A DNA stretch of 5,472 nt from positions 1 to 5,472 of the forward strand of contig CAJXNA010000146.1 of the NCBI GenBank assembly GCA_913056415.1. Direction: 5' to 3'. Made by a program: the position numbers and the translations under genes. The notes beneath the pieces are model-generated. The model was given only the letters and a program-made list of their open reading frames with translations, did not search any database and was not told where the DNA came from. The first letter of the stretch is position 1. Each line of letters starts with the position of its first letter. This DNA is from an uncultured Chloroflexota bacterium (GTDB taxonomy: Bacteria > Chloroflexota > Dehalococcoidia > SM23-28-2 > RBG-16-64-32). Positions 1 to 5,472 of the stretch are shown piece by piece.

Positions 1-87
1 GACGTCGGACGCGGTGAGTTGCCACGACATTCCGCCGGACAGACCAGCGTTCGACCGGTTGCGCCGGCCTCCCGCACTGCCGCTCAT
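1..87 (-). CDS. N-terminal fragment of a fifth operon gene, unknown function
   Basis: On the minus strand an ATG at 87-85 shares its last two bases with the TGA stop of the upstream gene (84-86), an ATGA overlap. From there the frame stays open for 29 codons to the window edge. The visible N-terminus begins MSGSAGGRRNRSNAGLSGG and continues with a short stretch containing MSWQLTASDV. It is rich in Gly, Ser and Arg, with no recognisable domain. A weak AGG lies a few bases upstream of the ATG. The call rests on the same ATGA overlap seen at other junctions of this operon and on the open frame; 29 codons alone are not strong evidence. The function cannot be judged because only the start is present. 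Confidence 0.55.
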   Translation of the reverse strand, partial: MSGSAGGRRNRSNAGLSGGMSWQLTASDV

Positions 88-512
88 CGCCTGGCCACAC
101 TAGACGATCGCTGCCCCAGCGGCTTGACGATCAGGGCCCGGGAGTGAAGGGATCGCGTGAGCACCCCCGACCGCTCCAGCTCCGTCTCGGTGACCATCCC
201 CGCCGTCACGCAGGCCTCCAGCTGGCCCGTGTCCACAGCGGACTTGACGCACCCAGCCAACCGAGGAAAGACGGCGATGAGGCGCTCAGCGTCATACTCC
301 TTGCGGAAGCGGGCCTCGACGTGGACAGCGACACCGCGAGCCTCGTCCACGAAGTGGCCGTGCTCCGTCACCAGGTCCCGTAACCGGTCTCTGACCTCCC
401 TCATGCGCTTCTCCAGGGGGCCCAACTCCCCCTTGATCTCCATGTACTCGTCCAGAAGGGCCGTCCCGACGTCGGTCCTGGCCGGGCGTTCTAAGGTTTG
501 CTCTTCCACCAT
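84..512 (-). CDS. Small charged coiled-coil-like protein (142 aa), unknown function
   Basis: I do not recognise a named family. The N-terminal half (about residues 15-60) is a run of charged helix built around LLDEYMEIKGELGPLEKRMR and likely to form a coiled coil. It is followed by a strand-rich segment (FVDEARGVAVHVEARFRKEY) and a C-terminal part with a single VDTGQLEACV stretch ending in a basic tail. Small proteins with this layout occur in phage and integrative-element operons; that is a resemblance only. I chose the ATG at 512 because GGGAGG lies 8 bases upstream. An earlier in-frame ATG at 548 overlaps the SWIM gene stop as ATGA and would add 12 residues (154 aa). Those 12 codons have lower third-position GC than the rest, which argues they are leader. 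The stop at 84-86 overlaps the next gene. Confidence 0.75.
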   Translation of the reverse strand: MVEEQTLERPARTDVGTALLDEYMEIKGELGPLEKRMREVRDRLRDLVTEHGHFVDEARGVAVHVEARFRKEYDAERLIAVFPRLAGCVKSAVDTGQLEACVTAGMVTETELERSGVLTRSLHSRALIVKPLGQRSSSVARR

Positions 513-544
513 AACTCTGTCCTCCCGTCTACTCGAAATTCGTG

Positions 545-901
545 TCATGACTTGAGTCGGCGAGGTCCGCGATCGTGCCGCCGGCCTCCATCACCCTGCT
601 TCTCCACGGCCGGCCCCCGTGCGCCGTTTTCCAGGGACCGGTGGAGGAAGAGGGCGAGCCGGTGCTTGCAGGGGTGGCCGCTCCCGTGGCGCAGGTAGTC
701 GGAGCACTCACACTCCCCCTCCCTGACCGTGTAGAAGCGCAGCCCGTCCTCGGAGCCGACCCGCCAGATGTCCGTGCCCAGCCGCTCGATAGGCCGCAGG
801 AGTACGAGGAACGCCGCCTTCTCTAGCCGGCCGGTCAGGTGGGGCCTCCGCATCGCCGCGTCGTTGATCAGCTCCCGCAGCTCTTCGATCGTCCCGATCA
901 T
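545..901 (-). CDS. SWIM zinc-finger protein (118 aa)
   Basis: The central motif C64-x-C66-x11-C78-x-H80, in the context GECECSDYLRHGSGHPCKH, matches the SWIM zinc finger (CxCx(n)CxH), a module that binds zinc and is used for DNA or protein contacts. Aromatic and hydrophobic residues before it (FYTV, 56-59) and a helix after it (RLALFLHRSL) are typical of the fold. Residues 1-45 form a helical N-terminal region and the last 25 residues are basic and probably disordered. No ATPase, transposase or nuclease domain is attached, although SWIM domains often sit beside such domains, so it is probably an adaptor or DNA-binding accessory. The start codon overlaps the preceding gene's stop as ATGA (898-901), with GAAGAGA upstream. 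The stop lies 32 bases before the chosen start of the next gene. Confidence 0.85.
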   Translation of the reverse strand: MIGTIEELRELINDAAMRRPHLTGRLEKAAFLVLLRPIERLGTDIWRVGSEDGLRFYTVREGECECSDYLRHGSGHPCKHRLALFLHRSLENGARGPAVEKQGDGGRRHDRGPRRLKS

Positions 902-1560
902 GCCACTATCTCTTCGTGCAGAGTGTCGCCCGGTTCAGCGCCGTTCCAGGCTTCGCCATCCCGCCAGGTGGCCCTCGCCTTTCGGTAGGCCTTCAGCAGG
1001 CAGATGATGACGGCGTTCCGCTTAGCTCTTGGGACTCGCTCCAGCAGTACGACGCCGCCGTCACACCGGGCCCAGCCCTGGCTCCAGCGGGGCTCCTGAG
1101 CCCGGCCGGAGACGCGCCGCCGCCCGTCCTCCAGGCGGACCAGCGCCTCGTAGTGGGTCTCGGTCTCGGTGATAAGGATCGTCCGTCGTAGATTCCGTAG
1201 ATCAGACCGGCGCTTAGGCAGGTCACCCTGGGCACCTGTGCTGGGCAGCGGCCGGTCAGCCGATGCGCCGGCCCCGTTTCGCCGCATCTCCATCTCCCGC
1301 CGGTAGGCGACCTCGGCGCTGTGACGGTAGCGGGCCCGGGCAACCAGACCCGTCTCCAGCAGCCAGGCCAGGCAGTTCTGCCCCACGAAGTAGTGACGGT
1401 CGCTCACCGTGTCCCTGAGGCCGAATAGTGTCCGCGGCAGGGTGGAGCCACACGCGTCACACACTCCGTCCTCGGGGTCCCGCACCGCCTTCGCCAGCCG
1501 GCCCAGCCGCTTCCCCTCGGCGAAGGCCCGCAGCCGCTCTTCGTAGTAAGTTGATGTCAT
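898..1560 (-). CDS. Hypothetical protein with N-terminal Cys/His zinc-site-like motif (220 aa)
   Basis: No named family is recognised. Residues 34-63 hold C34-D-A-C37, H56 and C63 within CDACGSTLPRTLFGLRD and RHYFVGQNCLAWLL, a spacing that suggests a structural zinc site. A basic, helix-prone stretch follows (RYRHSAEVAYRREMEMRR), then a low-complexity linker at about 95-115. The C-terminal half (about 125-210) has strand-like segments (TILITETETHYEALVRLEDG, GGVVLLERVP) and a basic helix (LLKAYRKARATW). The overall look is of a nucleic-acid-associated accessory protein, which is inference. The ATG at 1560 overlaps the stop of the HNH gene as ATGA, with GAGG 7 bases upstream, and its own stop overlaps the SWIM gene start. 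Co-translation with both neighbours is therefore likely. Confidence 0.8.
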   Translation of the reverse strand: MTSTYYEERLRAFAEGKRLGRLAKAVRDPEDGVCDACGSTLPRTLFGLRDTVSDRHYFVGQNCLAWLLETGLVARARYRHSAEVAYRREMEMRRNGAGASADRPLPSTGAQGDLPKRRSDLRNLRRTILITETETHYEALVRLEDGRRRVSGRAQEPRWSQGWARCDGGVVLLERVPRAKRNAVIICLLKAYRKARATWRDGEAWNGAEPGDTLHEEIVA

Positions 1561-2459
1561 AGCGCTGCCTCACACCGGCACTCTTCAGCCAGCACCGGCT
1601 TCCCTGAGCGTGTGCAGTAGGGCTTGACCCAGGGGCAGTCCCAGGGGATGCGGGGTGCTGGATCTGGGGCTGGGTCCGTCGTCTCCTCCAGCACCCGGAT
1701 GGTCGCGCCGCCCGCCCGCTGGATGTCCCCACGGAAGTCGCTGATGGAGTATCTTGGACTCTCAGCCTTCTTGTCCTGGGCGTAGGCAAGCCAGCGCTGC
1801 GGATCCGGTGACTCGGTGGCGGCTACGACATACCAGCTTGGCTCTTCCAGGGAAAAAACGTCAACGTTGACGCCTTCTGGCTCGATGGGTTGGGGGCCGG
1901 CCTCCTCATGCTCACTGTTCTCACCGTTCCTGGCGAAGAACAGGCGCCAGACTAGGGCGTACTTCTGGGCCTGGCGAAGGCTGATCTCGAATCGCCGGGC
2001 GATGCCCTCAAGGGACCGATCACCGTATACGCTCCTACGCTGGGCCTCGTAGAGTATCGCCGCCTCCAAGAGCCAGGCTCGTTTGCCCAGGGAGCGGGCG
2101 CCCCGAAAGGCCTCCACGAGCTGGTCGTCATCAAGGTACCGCACCAGATGGACGGCTTGATCTAGGGAGGCATCGAGGCGATTCAGGAGATCAAGGAAGA
2201 CAGCAGGATCGAAGTCGTGATCGTAGTGTCTTCGCATGATTTCGTCGCCGCTTCGTCCGTCCACGACCCGCAGCAGATGTGGCGACCGCTCGAGAACCCA
2301 GCCGCCCTCGTGGAAGTTCCGGTGGCACGTCCGGCACAGGGTGATGAGGTTGTCCTCGCTCAGCACCTGTGGCTCCTTGCTACCACCCATGCCTCGGGGC
2401 GTGACGTGGTGGCGGTCGAGGCCAAGAGTGGATCCACAGATTTCACAGGAGGCATTCAT
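1557..2459 (-). CDS. HNH endonuclease-like protein with HTH-like segment and Cys-rich tail (300 aa)
   Basis: Residues 5-50 form an HNH nuclease (beta-beta-alpha-metal) domain. It has zinc-site pairs C5-E-I-C8 and C42-R-T-C45, the catalytic-type HH at 17-18, N37 in SEDNLITLC, and H46 and H50 after the second pair. Such domains cut DNA with a divalent metal. Residues about 149-171 (SLEGIARRFEISLRQAQKYA) resemble a helix-turn-helix. A second conserved-looking block, WYVVAATESPDPQRWLAYAQ, lies near 220-245. The tail carries C275, C282, C294 and C296, a possible extra metal site. The start at 2459 is inferred: the frame extends up to a TTG at 2546, but that TTG is the -35 box of the promoter, so a transcript cannot encode it. 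No strong ribosome site precedes 2459. This is the first gene of the operon; it could act as a nuclease or a regulator. Confidence 0.88.
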   Translation of the reverse strand: MNASCEICGSTLGLDRHHVTPRGMGGSKEPQVLSEDNLITLCRTCHRNFHEGGWVLERSPHLLRVVDGRSGDEIMRRHYDHDFDPAVFLDLLNRLDASLDQAVHLVRYLDDDQLVEAFRGARSLGKRAWLLEAAILYEAQRRSVYGDRSLEGIARRFEISLRQAQKYALVWRLFFARNGENSEHEEAGPQPIEPEGVNVDVFSLEEPSWYVVAATESPDPQRWLAYAQDKKAESPRYSISDFRGDIQRAGGATIRVLEETTDPAPDPAPRIPWDCPWVKPYCTRSGKPVLAEECRCEAAL

Positions 2460-2507
2460 CGCTTTCAATGTGGAGGATGTTACCGAATCCGTCGCTATTA
2501 TCGTCGG

Positions 2508-2521
2508 TACTATGGATAGTA
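2508..2521. promoter_or_regulatory. Second palindrome over the -10 box and start site
   Basis: TACTATGGATAGTA is a palindrome with 6-base arms and a GG centre, overlapping the -10 box and the predicted transcription start. It could be a second operator. Its sequence differs from the 19-bp site, so it may bind another protein or may be fortuitous. Confidence 0.4.
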
Positions 2522-2546
2522 TACACGTGGAATATCCACTTGTCAA
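2518..2546 (-). promoter_or_regulatory. Strong sigma-70-type promoter for the HNH-SWIM operon
   Basis: Read on the minus strand, a perfect -35 box TTGACA (2541-2546) is followed after exactly 17 bases by TATACT (2518-2523), five of six matches to the -10 consensus. Transcription should begin near 2511, giving a leader of about 50 bases before the HNH start at 2459. It is one of the best promoter matches in the window. The spacer is almost filled by a palindrome, which suggests repression. Confidence 0.85.
2524..2542. promoter_or_regulatory. Putative operator: 19-bp imperfect palindrome in the promoter spacer
   Basis: CACGTGGAATATCCACTTG has 8-base arms (CACGTGGA and TCCACTTG, one mismatch) around a 3-base centre. 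It fills the gap between the -10 and -35 boxes of the operon promoter. A dimeric repressor bound here would block RNA polymerase. The divergent Cro/C1-type protein encoded next door is the obvious candidate ligand. That assignment is inference. Confidence 0.6.
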
Positions 2547-2612
2547 GGTCCATAGGAAGTCGGTAAGGTGATTCTAGCTCTTGTCCAGGTGAGAAAGTCG
2601 ACGGAGGCGTAT

Positions 2613-2840
2613 ATGATTCAGTGTCGGTTGCGGGAGCTCATGGCAGCCAAGAGTCGCCAGGAACGGGGAAGGATTACCTACGATAATATTCGAGCTGAGA
2701 CAGGCGTCAACAAGAATACCCTAACTAGGCTCGCCAACGACCGAGCTGGCATGGTGGCTCTATCCACGATCGATCGCCTTTGCGCCTACTTCGAGTGTCA
2801 ACCCGGTGACCTGTTCATTTACACGACCGATGAGCCCTAG
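2613..2840 (+). CDS. Cro/C1-type (XRE-like) helix-turn-helix regulator (75 aa)
   Basis: A small single-domain DNA-binding protein. After an N-terminal helix (RLRELMAAKSRQ), residues 21-31 (ITYDNIRAETG) and 33-42 (NKNTLTRLAN) form the helix-turn-helix, with the second as recognition helix. The stretch LSTIDRLCAYFECQPGDLF at 50-68 is the typical last helix and end of the Cro/C1-type HTH_26/YozG-like fold. It has no sensor or protease domain, so it probably responds only to its own level or to another protein. The ATG at 2613 is chosen because GGAGG lies 5 bases upstream and the homologous part begins there. A GTG at 2568 would add 15 residues that look unlike the family. The gene diverges from the nuclease operon and is less GC-rich than its neighbours. 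It probably represses the operon, by analogy with phage and element regulators. Confidence 0.88.
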   Translation: MIQCRLRELMAAKSRQERGRITYDNIRAETGVNKNTLTRLANDRAGMVALSTIDRLCAYFECQPGDLFIYTTDEP

Positions 2841-3080
2841 CATTCCTCTCTCGCAGTTGTCGCAGTGTAGCCATGACTCGGTCAGAGTTTTGGAGCGATG
2901 ATAGCACGGAAGCTGGCACCAGAGCAGTCGGCCAGCGCCGGTGCGGCAGGGTGTCCTCTCCGGGGTGTGGTCAGATATCGCGAGGGTTAAGGTTAAGAGG
3001 TGGTGAAGAGGAGTTCGGGGGCAGCGCTGACAGCCCGTCAGGCGCGTCAGGATGCCCAGGAGACGCTTGTAAAGCGTAAA
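2841..3080. other. Convergent intergenic gap with no convincing gene
   Basis: This stretch lies between the 3' ends of the regulator and the DinB-like gene. It contains a tandem GGTTAA pair (about 2985-2996), a repeated TCGCAGT (about 2850-2865) and small inverted repeats. The open frames here are short and have no family resemblance. No T-tailed hairpin typical of a Rho-independent terminator was found. It separates an accessory-looking operon from two core-looking genes and may be an element boundary, but no att site or duplicated target is visible. Confidence 0.5.
3063..3077. repeat. Perfect 6-bp inverted repeat just past the DinB-like stop
   Basis: ACGCTT-GTA-AAGCGT can form a hairpin with 6 base pairs and a 3-base loop, a few bases beyond the stop codon of the minus-strand DinB-like gene. 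It has no trailing T run in the direction of that transcript, so it is at best a weak terminator or a 3'-end stabilising hairpin. Confidence 0.4.
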
Positions 3081-3605
3081 CTATATCTGCATGCCACGCA
3101 GGCCCATAAGGCCGCGTAGGTGCTGGATCTCACCCAGGTGGGTAAAGCCGTGGGTAAGGCACATCGTGCCGATGGCGCTGCGGACAGGCATCTCGCCTAC
3201 GGGTTTGACGGTGGTACGCTGTTCCAGCGCTTGGTCATCCAGGCCGGCTAGGTACTCGTCGGTAGCTTTGGCTACGGCGTCCATGTAGGTCAGGAAGTCC
3301 TCTTTGGAGTTGATCCGCAGGGCCTGGGCGTCCTCCTGGCTCATCCCTGTCCCCTGAGCGATGCGGTCCAGTCCGAACTTCTTGTCCCATCCCTCCTCCA
3401 GCCATACGGTAGGTTTGTGCTGGATCACGAACTGGATGACGTTATCCTGCGTGCGGTAGTAGTGCCAGAGGATGAAGGCGATGGGGCAGCCGTTGTCGTT
3501 GGCGCGCCAGTGGAGCTGCTCCTCTGAGAGGTCGGTGATGGCATCGTTGTAGGTGCTGTGGAGCTGGCGCAGGCTGGATCGGATGAAGTCTACAAGGACG
3601 GGCAT
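3081..3605 (-). CDS. DinB/DUF664-like four-helix-bundle protein (174 aa)
   Basis: The length and motifs fit the DinB superfamily, four-helix bundles that bind a divalent metal through three histidines. H48 lies in the FILWHYYRTQD segment at the end of the second helix; H152 and H156 lie in HGFTHLGEIQHLRGL of the last helix. The N-terminal helix ends in LSEEQLHWRA, also typical. Some relatives are thiol-dependent S-transferases (bacillithiol or mycothiol), but many have no known reaction, so the substrate is not assigned. It is cytoplasmic, with no signal peptide. The ATG at 3605 is preceded by AAAGGAG at ideal spacing, and a promoter lies at 3630-3659. It is monocistronic, divergent from the phosphoesterase and convergent with the regulator. 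Confidence 0.9.
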   Translation of the reverse strand: MPVLVDFIRSSLRQLHSTYNDAITDLSEEQLHWRANDNGCPIAFILWHYYRTQDNVIQFVIQHKPTVWLEEGWDKKFGLDRIAQGTGMSQEDAQALRINSKEDFLTYMDAVAKATDEYLAGLDDQALEQRTTVKPVGEMPVRSAIGTMCLTHGFTHLGEIQHLRGLMGLRGMQI

Positions 3606-3629
3606 GGGGCTCTCCTTTCTCGCTTGGCT

Positions 3630-3659
3630 AATCTAGCCCGGTACTTCGGACGTTGTCAA
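3630..3659 (-). promoter_or_regulatory. Predicted promoter of the DinB-like gene
   Basis: On the minus strand TTGACA (3654-3659) is followed after 18 bases by TAGATT (3630-3635, four of six -10 matches). The start site would fall near 3623, giving a leader of about 18 bases that includes the AAAGGAG ribosome site. Confidence 0.6.
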
Positions 3660-3683
3660 GTTGCTATGGGTCCGGATCTTATC

Positions 3684-3712
3684 TTGACAGAGGCGTGCTC
3701 AGCGGCGAGAAT
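3684..3712 (+). promoter_or_regulatory. Predicted promoter of the phosphoesterase gene
   Basis: TTGACA (3684-3689), a 17-base spacer and GAGAAT (3707-3712, four of six -10 matches) precede the chosen GTG start by about 40 bases. The -35 box lies 24 bases from that of the divergent DinB-like promoter, so the two transcription complexes would sit back to back. Confidence 0.55.
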
Positions 3713-3754
3713 GCCGACGATACCGGCGCATGTAGGAGGTGGAAGGGAACTCTG

Positions 3755-5472
3755 GTGGTCAGATGGACGCAGCCTATCGGCCGACGCCGCCTTCTCCGTG
3801 GCGCCGGCTTCTTCGGTGTGGGTGCGGCCTTGGCGTGGGTTCTGGGCTGTGGTGGTGGAGCTAACGGTCTTCTCACTACCCTCGACCGCACCATCGCCCT
3901 CGACGAAGACGGTGTGCTGGGCCTGGGGCCCGGAGAGCCTTACGAGGTACGCACAGAGTTGGCTGAGGCGCAGGTCGGTCGCGAGGAGCGGCGCCGCTCC
4001 CTGGTGACGTTTCATCACTTTGCGGACCTGCAGCTTCTGGATGAAGAGTCGCCCCTGCGGGGTGAGTGGCAGGACTCCTGCCCCACGCCACTCTCGACGT
4101 CCGCCTTCCGTCCCCAGGAGACCCTCACCCTGCAGGTGGCCGCCTCCCTGATCCGCCAGGCCAATCGTGTCAACCGCAGCCCCCTGACCAATCGCGCGAT
4201 CGACTTCGTCCTCCACACCGGCAACGCTGCGGACAACGCTCAGTTCAACGAGCTGCGCTGGTTCATCGATCTCATGGACGGCAAGCCGCTTCAACCCGAT
4301 AGCGGTGGCCCTGGATACGAGGGAGTGCAGTCCGAAAGCCCAGACCCCAGGTATCCTGAGCTGCTGCAACGGGCGCAACTCCAGTTCGTCCCGCGGGGCA
4401 TTCGCTACCCTTGGTACACGGCGGTGGGCAGCCGAGACGTTCTGGCGCAGGGCAGCTTTCCGCCCGACGACGCCTCGCGCCAAATCGCCGTGGGCGGAGA
4501 GAAGGTCATCGATCTGTCGCCCGTGCGCAAGGAGGAGGTGTGCGAGGACCCCTCTATCCTCCTCGACCCCAAGCTGACGCAGGAGATCCTGGCCGACGAG
4601 GAGACGGAGGTGCGGGCGGTGACGCCGGACCCCAACCGCCGCCTCCTCAGCCGTCGGGAGTGGATAGAGGAGCTGTTCAACAGCCGGGAGCGCCCGGGCC
4701 CGCTGGGGCACGGCCTCACTCAGCGGAACTTGGATGAGGGCGTAGCGTACTACGTGTTTGAGCACGACCCTCTGGCCTTCATCGTTCTGGACACGGTGAA
4801 CCCGGCCGGGTTCTCCGCCGGCAGCATAGACGCTGCTCAGTTTGCATGGCTGGAGGGGGAGCTCAACGGCCGCAGCAGCCGCTACTACGATGCTGAGGGT
4901 AGTCTGGTTGAGGGCGACGGCGAGGACCGTCTCATCATCATCGTCAGCCATCATCCCTTGGACCGGCTTAACAACCCCCTGCCGGACTCCTCCCAGGAGG
5001 CGCCGGTACAGGGTCCGGAGCTAGAGGCGCTGCTGCATCGGTTCCCCAACGTCATCGCCCATATAGCCGGGCATAGTCACGAGAACAGGATCACCGCTCG
5101 GCCTGACCCGGAGGAGCGCCGTGGTGGCGGCTACTGGGAAGTGATCACCACTTCTCCCGTGGCCTACCCGATGCAGGCACGCCTGCTGGAAGTCACCGAT
5201 AACGGTGATGGGACGATCTCCCTGTTCAGCACCGTTTACGATCTGGCCGTCCCTATCGACCCGCGCGACGCACGCGACCTAACCGCCGGTGATGGCGTCA
5301 ACGAGGCGCAGCTGGCGGCCGTGGCCCGCAGTGTGGCGGCGCTGGAGAGGCCGGCGCGCCTGCTCTTCCGCCCTCATCCGAAAGAGGAGGCCCTTCGCCT
5401 ATCCGAGACGCGGCAAATCTTGGATTCGGCAAGCGTCGACTACGTGGTGGACACTGTGGAGGGCATCGACGC
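3755..5472 (+). CDS. TAT-lipoprotein calcineurin-like metallophosphoesterase, PPA1498-like; 3' end cut by window
   Basis: One frame is open from 3755 to the window end (572 codons visible). The N-terminus has a twin-arginine signal, GRRRLLRG at 9-16, a hydrophobic stretch and lipobox VLGC with Cys32, so the protein is probably exported folded and lipid-anchored. The phosphoesterase motifs, widely spaced by inserts, are: ADLQLLDEESPLR (90-102), TGNAADNAQFNELRWF (155-170), GSRDVLAQG (225-233), TPDPNRRLLSRREW near 290-305, VSHHPL (397-402) and HIAGHSHENR (436-445). This pattern resembles TIGR03767 (PPA1498 family), which usually carries TAT signals. Against the general family, GDxxD reads GNAAD, and GNHD or GNHE reads GSRD, so metal ligands seem lost. 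Residues after about 510 form an extension. GTG 3755 follows AAGGGA by 6 bases; GTG 3695 is an upstream alternative. Substrate unknown. Confidence 0.88.
   Translation, partial: MVRWTQPIGRRRLLRGAGFFGVGAALAWVLGCGGGANGLLTTLDRTIALDEDGVLGLGPGEPYEVRTELAEAQVGREERRRSLVTFHHFADLQLLDEESPLRGEWQDSCPTPLSTSAFRPQETLTLQVAASLIRQANRVNRSPLTNRAIDFVLHTGNAADNAQFNELRWFIDLMDGKPLQPDSGGPGYEGVQSESPDPRYPELLQRAQLQFVPRGIRYPWYTAVGSRDVLAQGSFPPDDASRQIAVGGEKVIDLSPVRKEEVCEDPSILLDPKLTQEILADEETEVRAVTPDPNRRLLSRREWIEELFNSRERPGPLGHGLTQRNLDEGVAYYVFEHDPLAFIVLDTVNPAGFSAGSIDAAQFAWLEGELNGRSSRYYDAEGSLVEGDGEDRLIIIVSHHPLDRLNNPLPDSSQEAPVQGPELEALLHRFPNVIAHIAGHSHENRITARPDPEERRGGGYWEVITTSPVAYPMQARLLEVTDNGDGTISLFSTVYDLAVPIDPRDARDLTAGDGVNEAQLAAVARSVAALERPARLLFRPHPKEEALRLSETRQILDSASVDYVVDTVEGID

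Noticed and set aside
144..1191. Several plus-strand open frames across the left operon
   Set aside because: They are antisense to coupled genes with domain support and show no motifs of their own.
2498..2525. Plus-strand promoter for the regulator (TTATCG, 16 bases, TATACA)
   Set aside because: Only three and four consensus matches; too weak to list, though a promoter for the regulator must lie in this region.
3027..3041. CTGAC-AGCCC-GTCAG hairpin as a terminator
   Set aside because: The stem is only 5 base pairs and no T run follows on either strand.
2873..3079. Plus-strand open frame of 68 codons starting MTRSEFWSDD
   Set aside because: Low-complexity Gly/Ser/Arg composition, no ribosome site at useful spacing and no recognisable domain.
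3000..3119. Plus-strand GTG frame of 39 codons containing LTARQARQDAQETLVKRK
   Set aside because: It looks like an amphipathic helix and is somewhat protein-like, but it is short, has a weak ribosome site and runs into the DinB-like gene on the other strand. It could be a remnant of a longer gene; evidence is too thin to call.
3763..3864. ATG at 3763 as the phosphoesterase start, with a later frameshift
   Set aside because: That frame also shows an RR pair but stops at 3862. The GTG at 3755 gives an uninterrupted frame with a complete TAT lipoprotein signal, so no frameshift is needed.
3656..4954. Long minus-strand open frame (432 codons) opposite the phosphoesterase
   Set aside because: It is antisense to a frame with clear phosphoesterase motifs, shows no family resemblance and reflects high-GC codon bias. 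It also covers the predicted promoter of the phosphoesterase.

Overview
The window is GC-rich bacterial DNA with tight spacing, overlapping genes and clear sigma-70-type promoters. The neighbouring TAT-lipoprotein metallophosphoesterase and DinB-like protein fit a high-GC lineage such as Chloroflexota or Actinomycetota. That placement is inferred from gene content; no rRNA or other taxonomic marker is present.

Left part (1-2459, minus strand): a five-gene operon read right to left from one strong promoter at about 2518-2546. In order of transcription it encodes (1) an HNH-nuclease-like protein with a helix-turn-helix-like segment and a Cys-rich tail, (2) an unrecognised protein with a Cys/His zinc-site-like motif, (3) a small SWIM zinc-finger protein, (4) a small charged, coiled-coil-like protein, and (5) the first 29 codons of a gene running off the left edge. 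Three junctions are ATGA stop/start overlaps and the fourth offers one, so the genes are probably translated together. This looks like accessory DNA (phage, integrative element or defence-type module), and I cannot match the set to a named system.

Centre (2460-2840): a short AT-richer control region with nested palindromes lies on the operon promoter. A small Cro/C1-type (XRE-like) regulator gene points the other way. The arrangement suggests the regulator controls the operon and possibly itself.

Right part (2841-5472): a 240-base convergent gap without a convincing gene, then a DinB/DUF664-like protein on the minus strand. Divergent from it is a long calcineurin-like phosphoesterase of the PPA1498 type on the plus strand, cut by the right edge. 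These two share a 149-base intergenic region with back-to-back promoters. They look like ordinary chromosomal genes, so the gap at 2841-3080 may mark the edge of the accessory block. The phosphoesterase has a twin-arginine lipoprotein signal, but several of its usual metal-binding motifs are altered.
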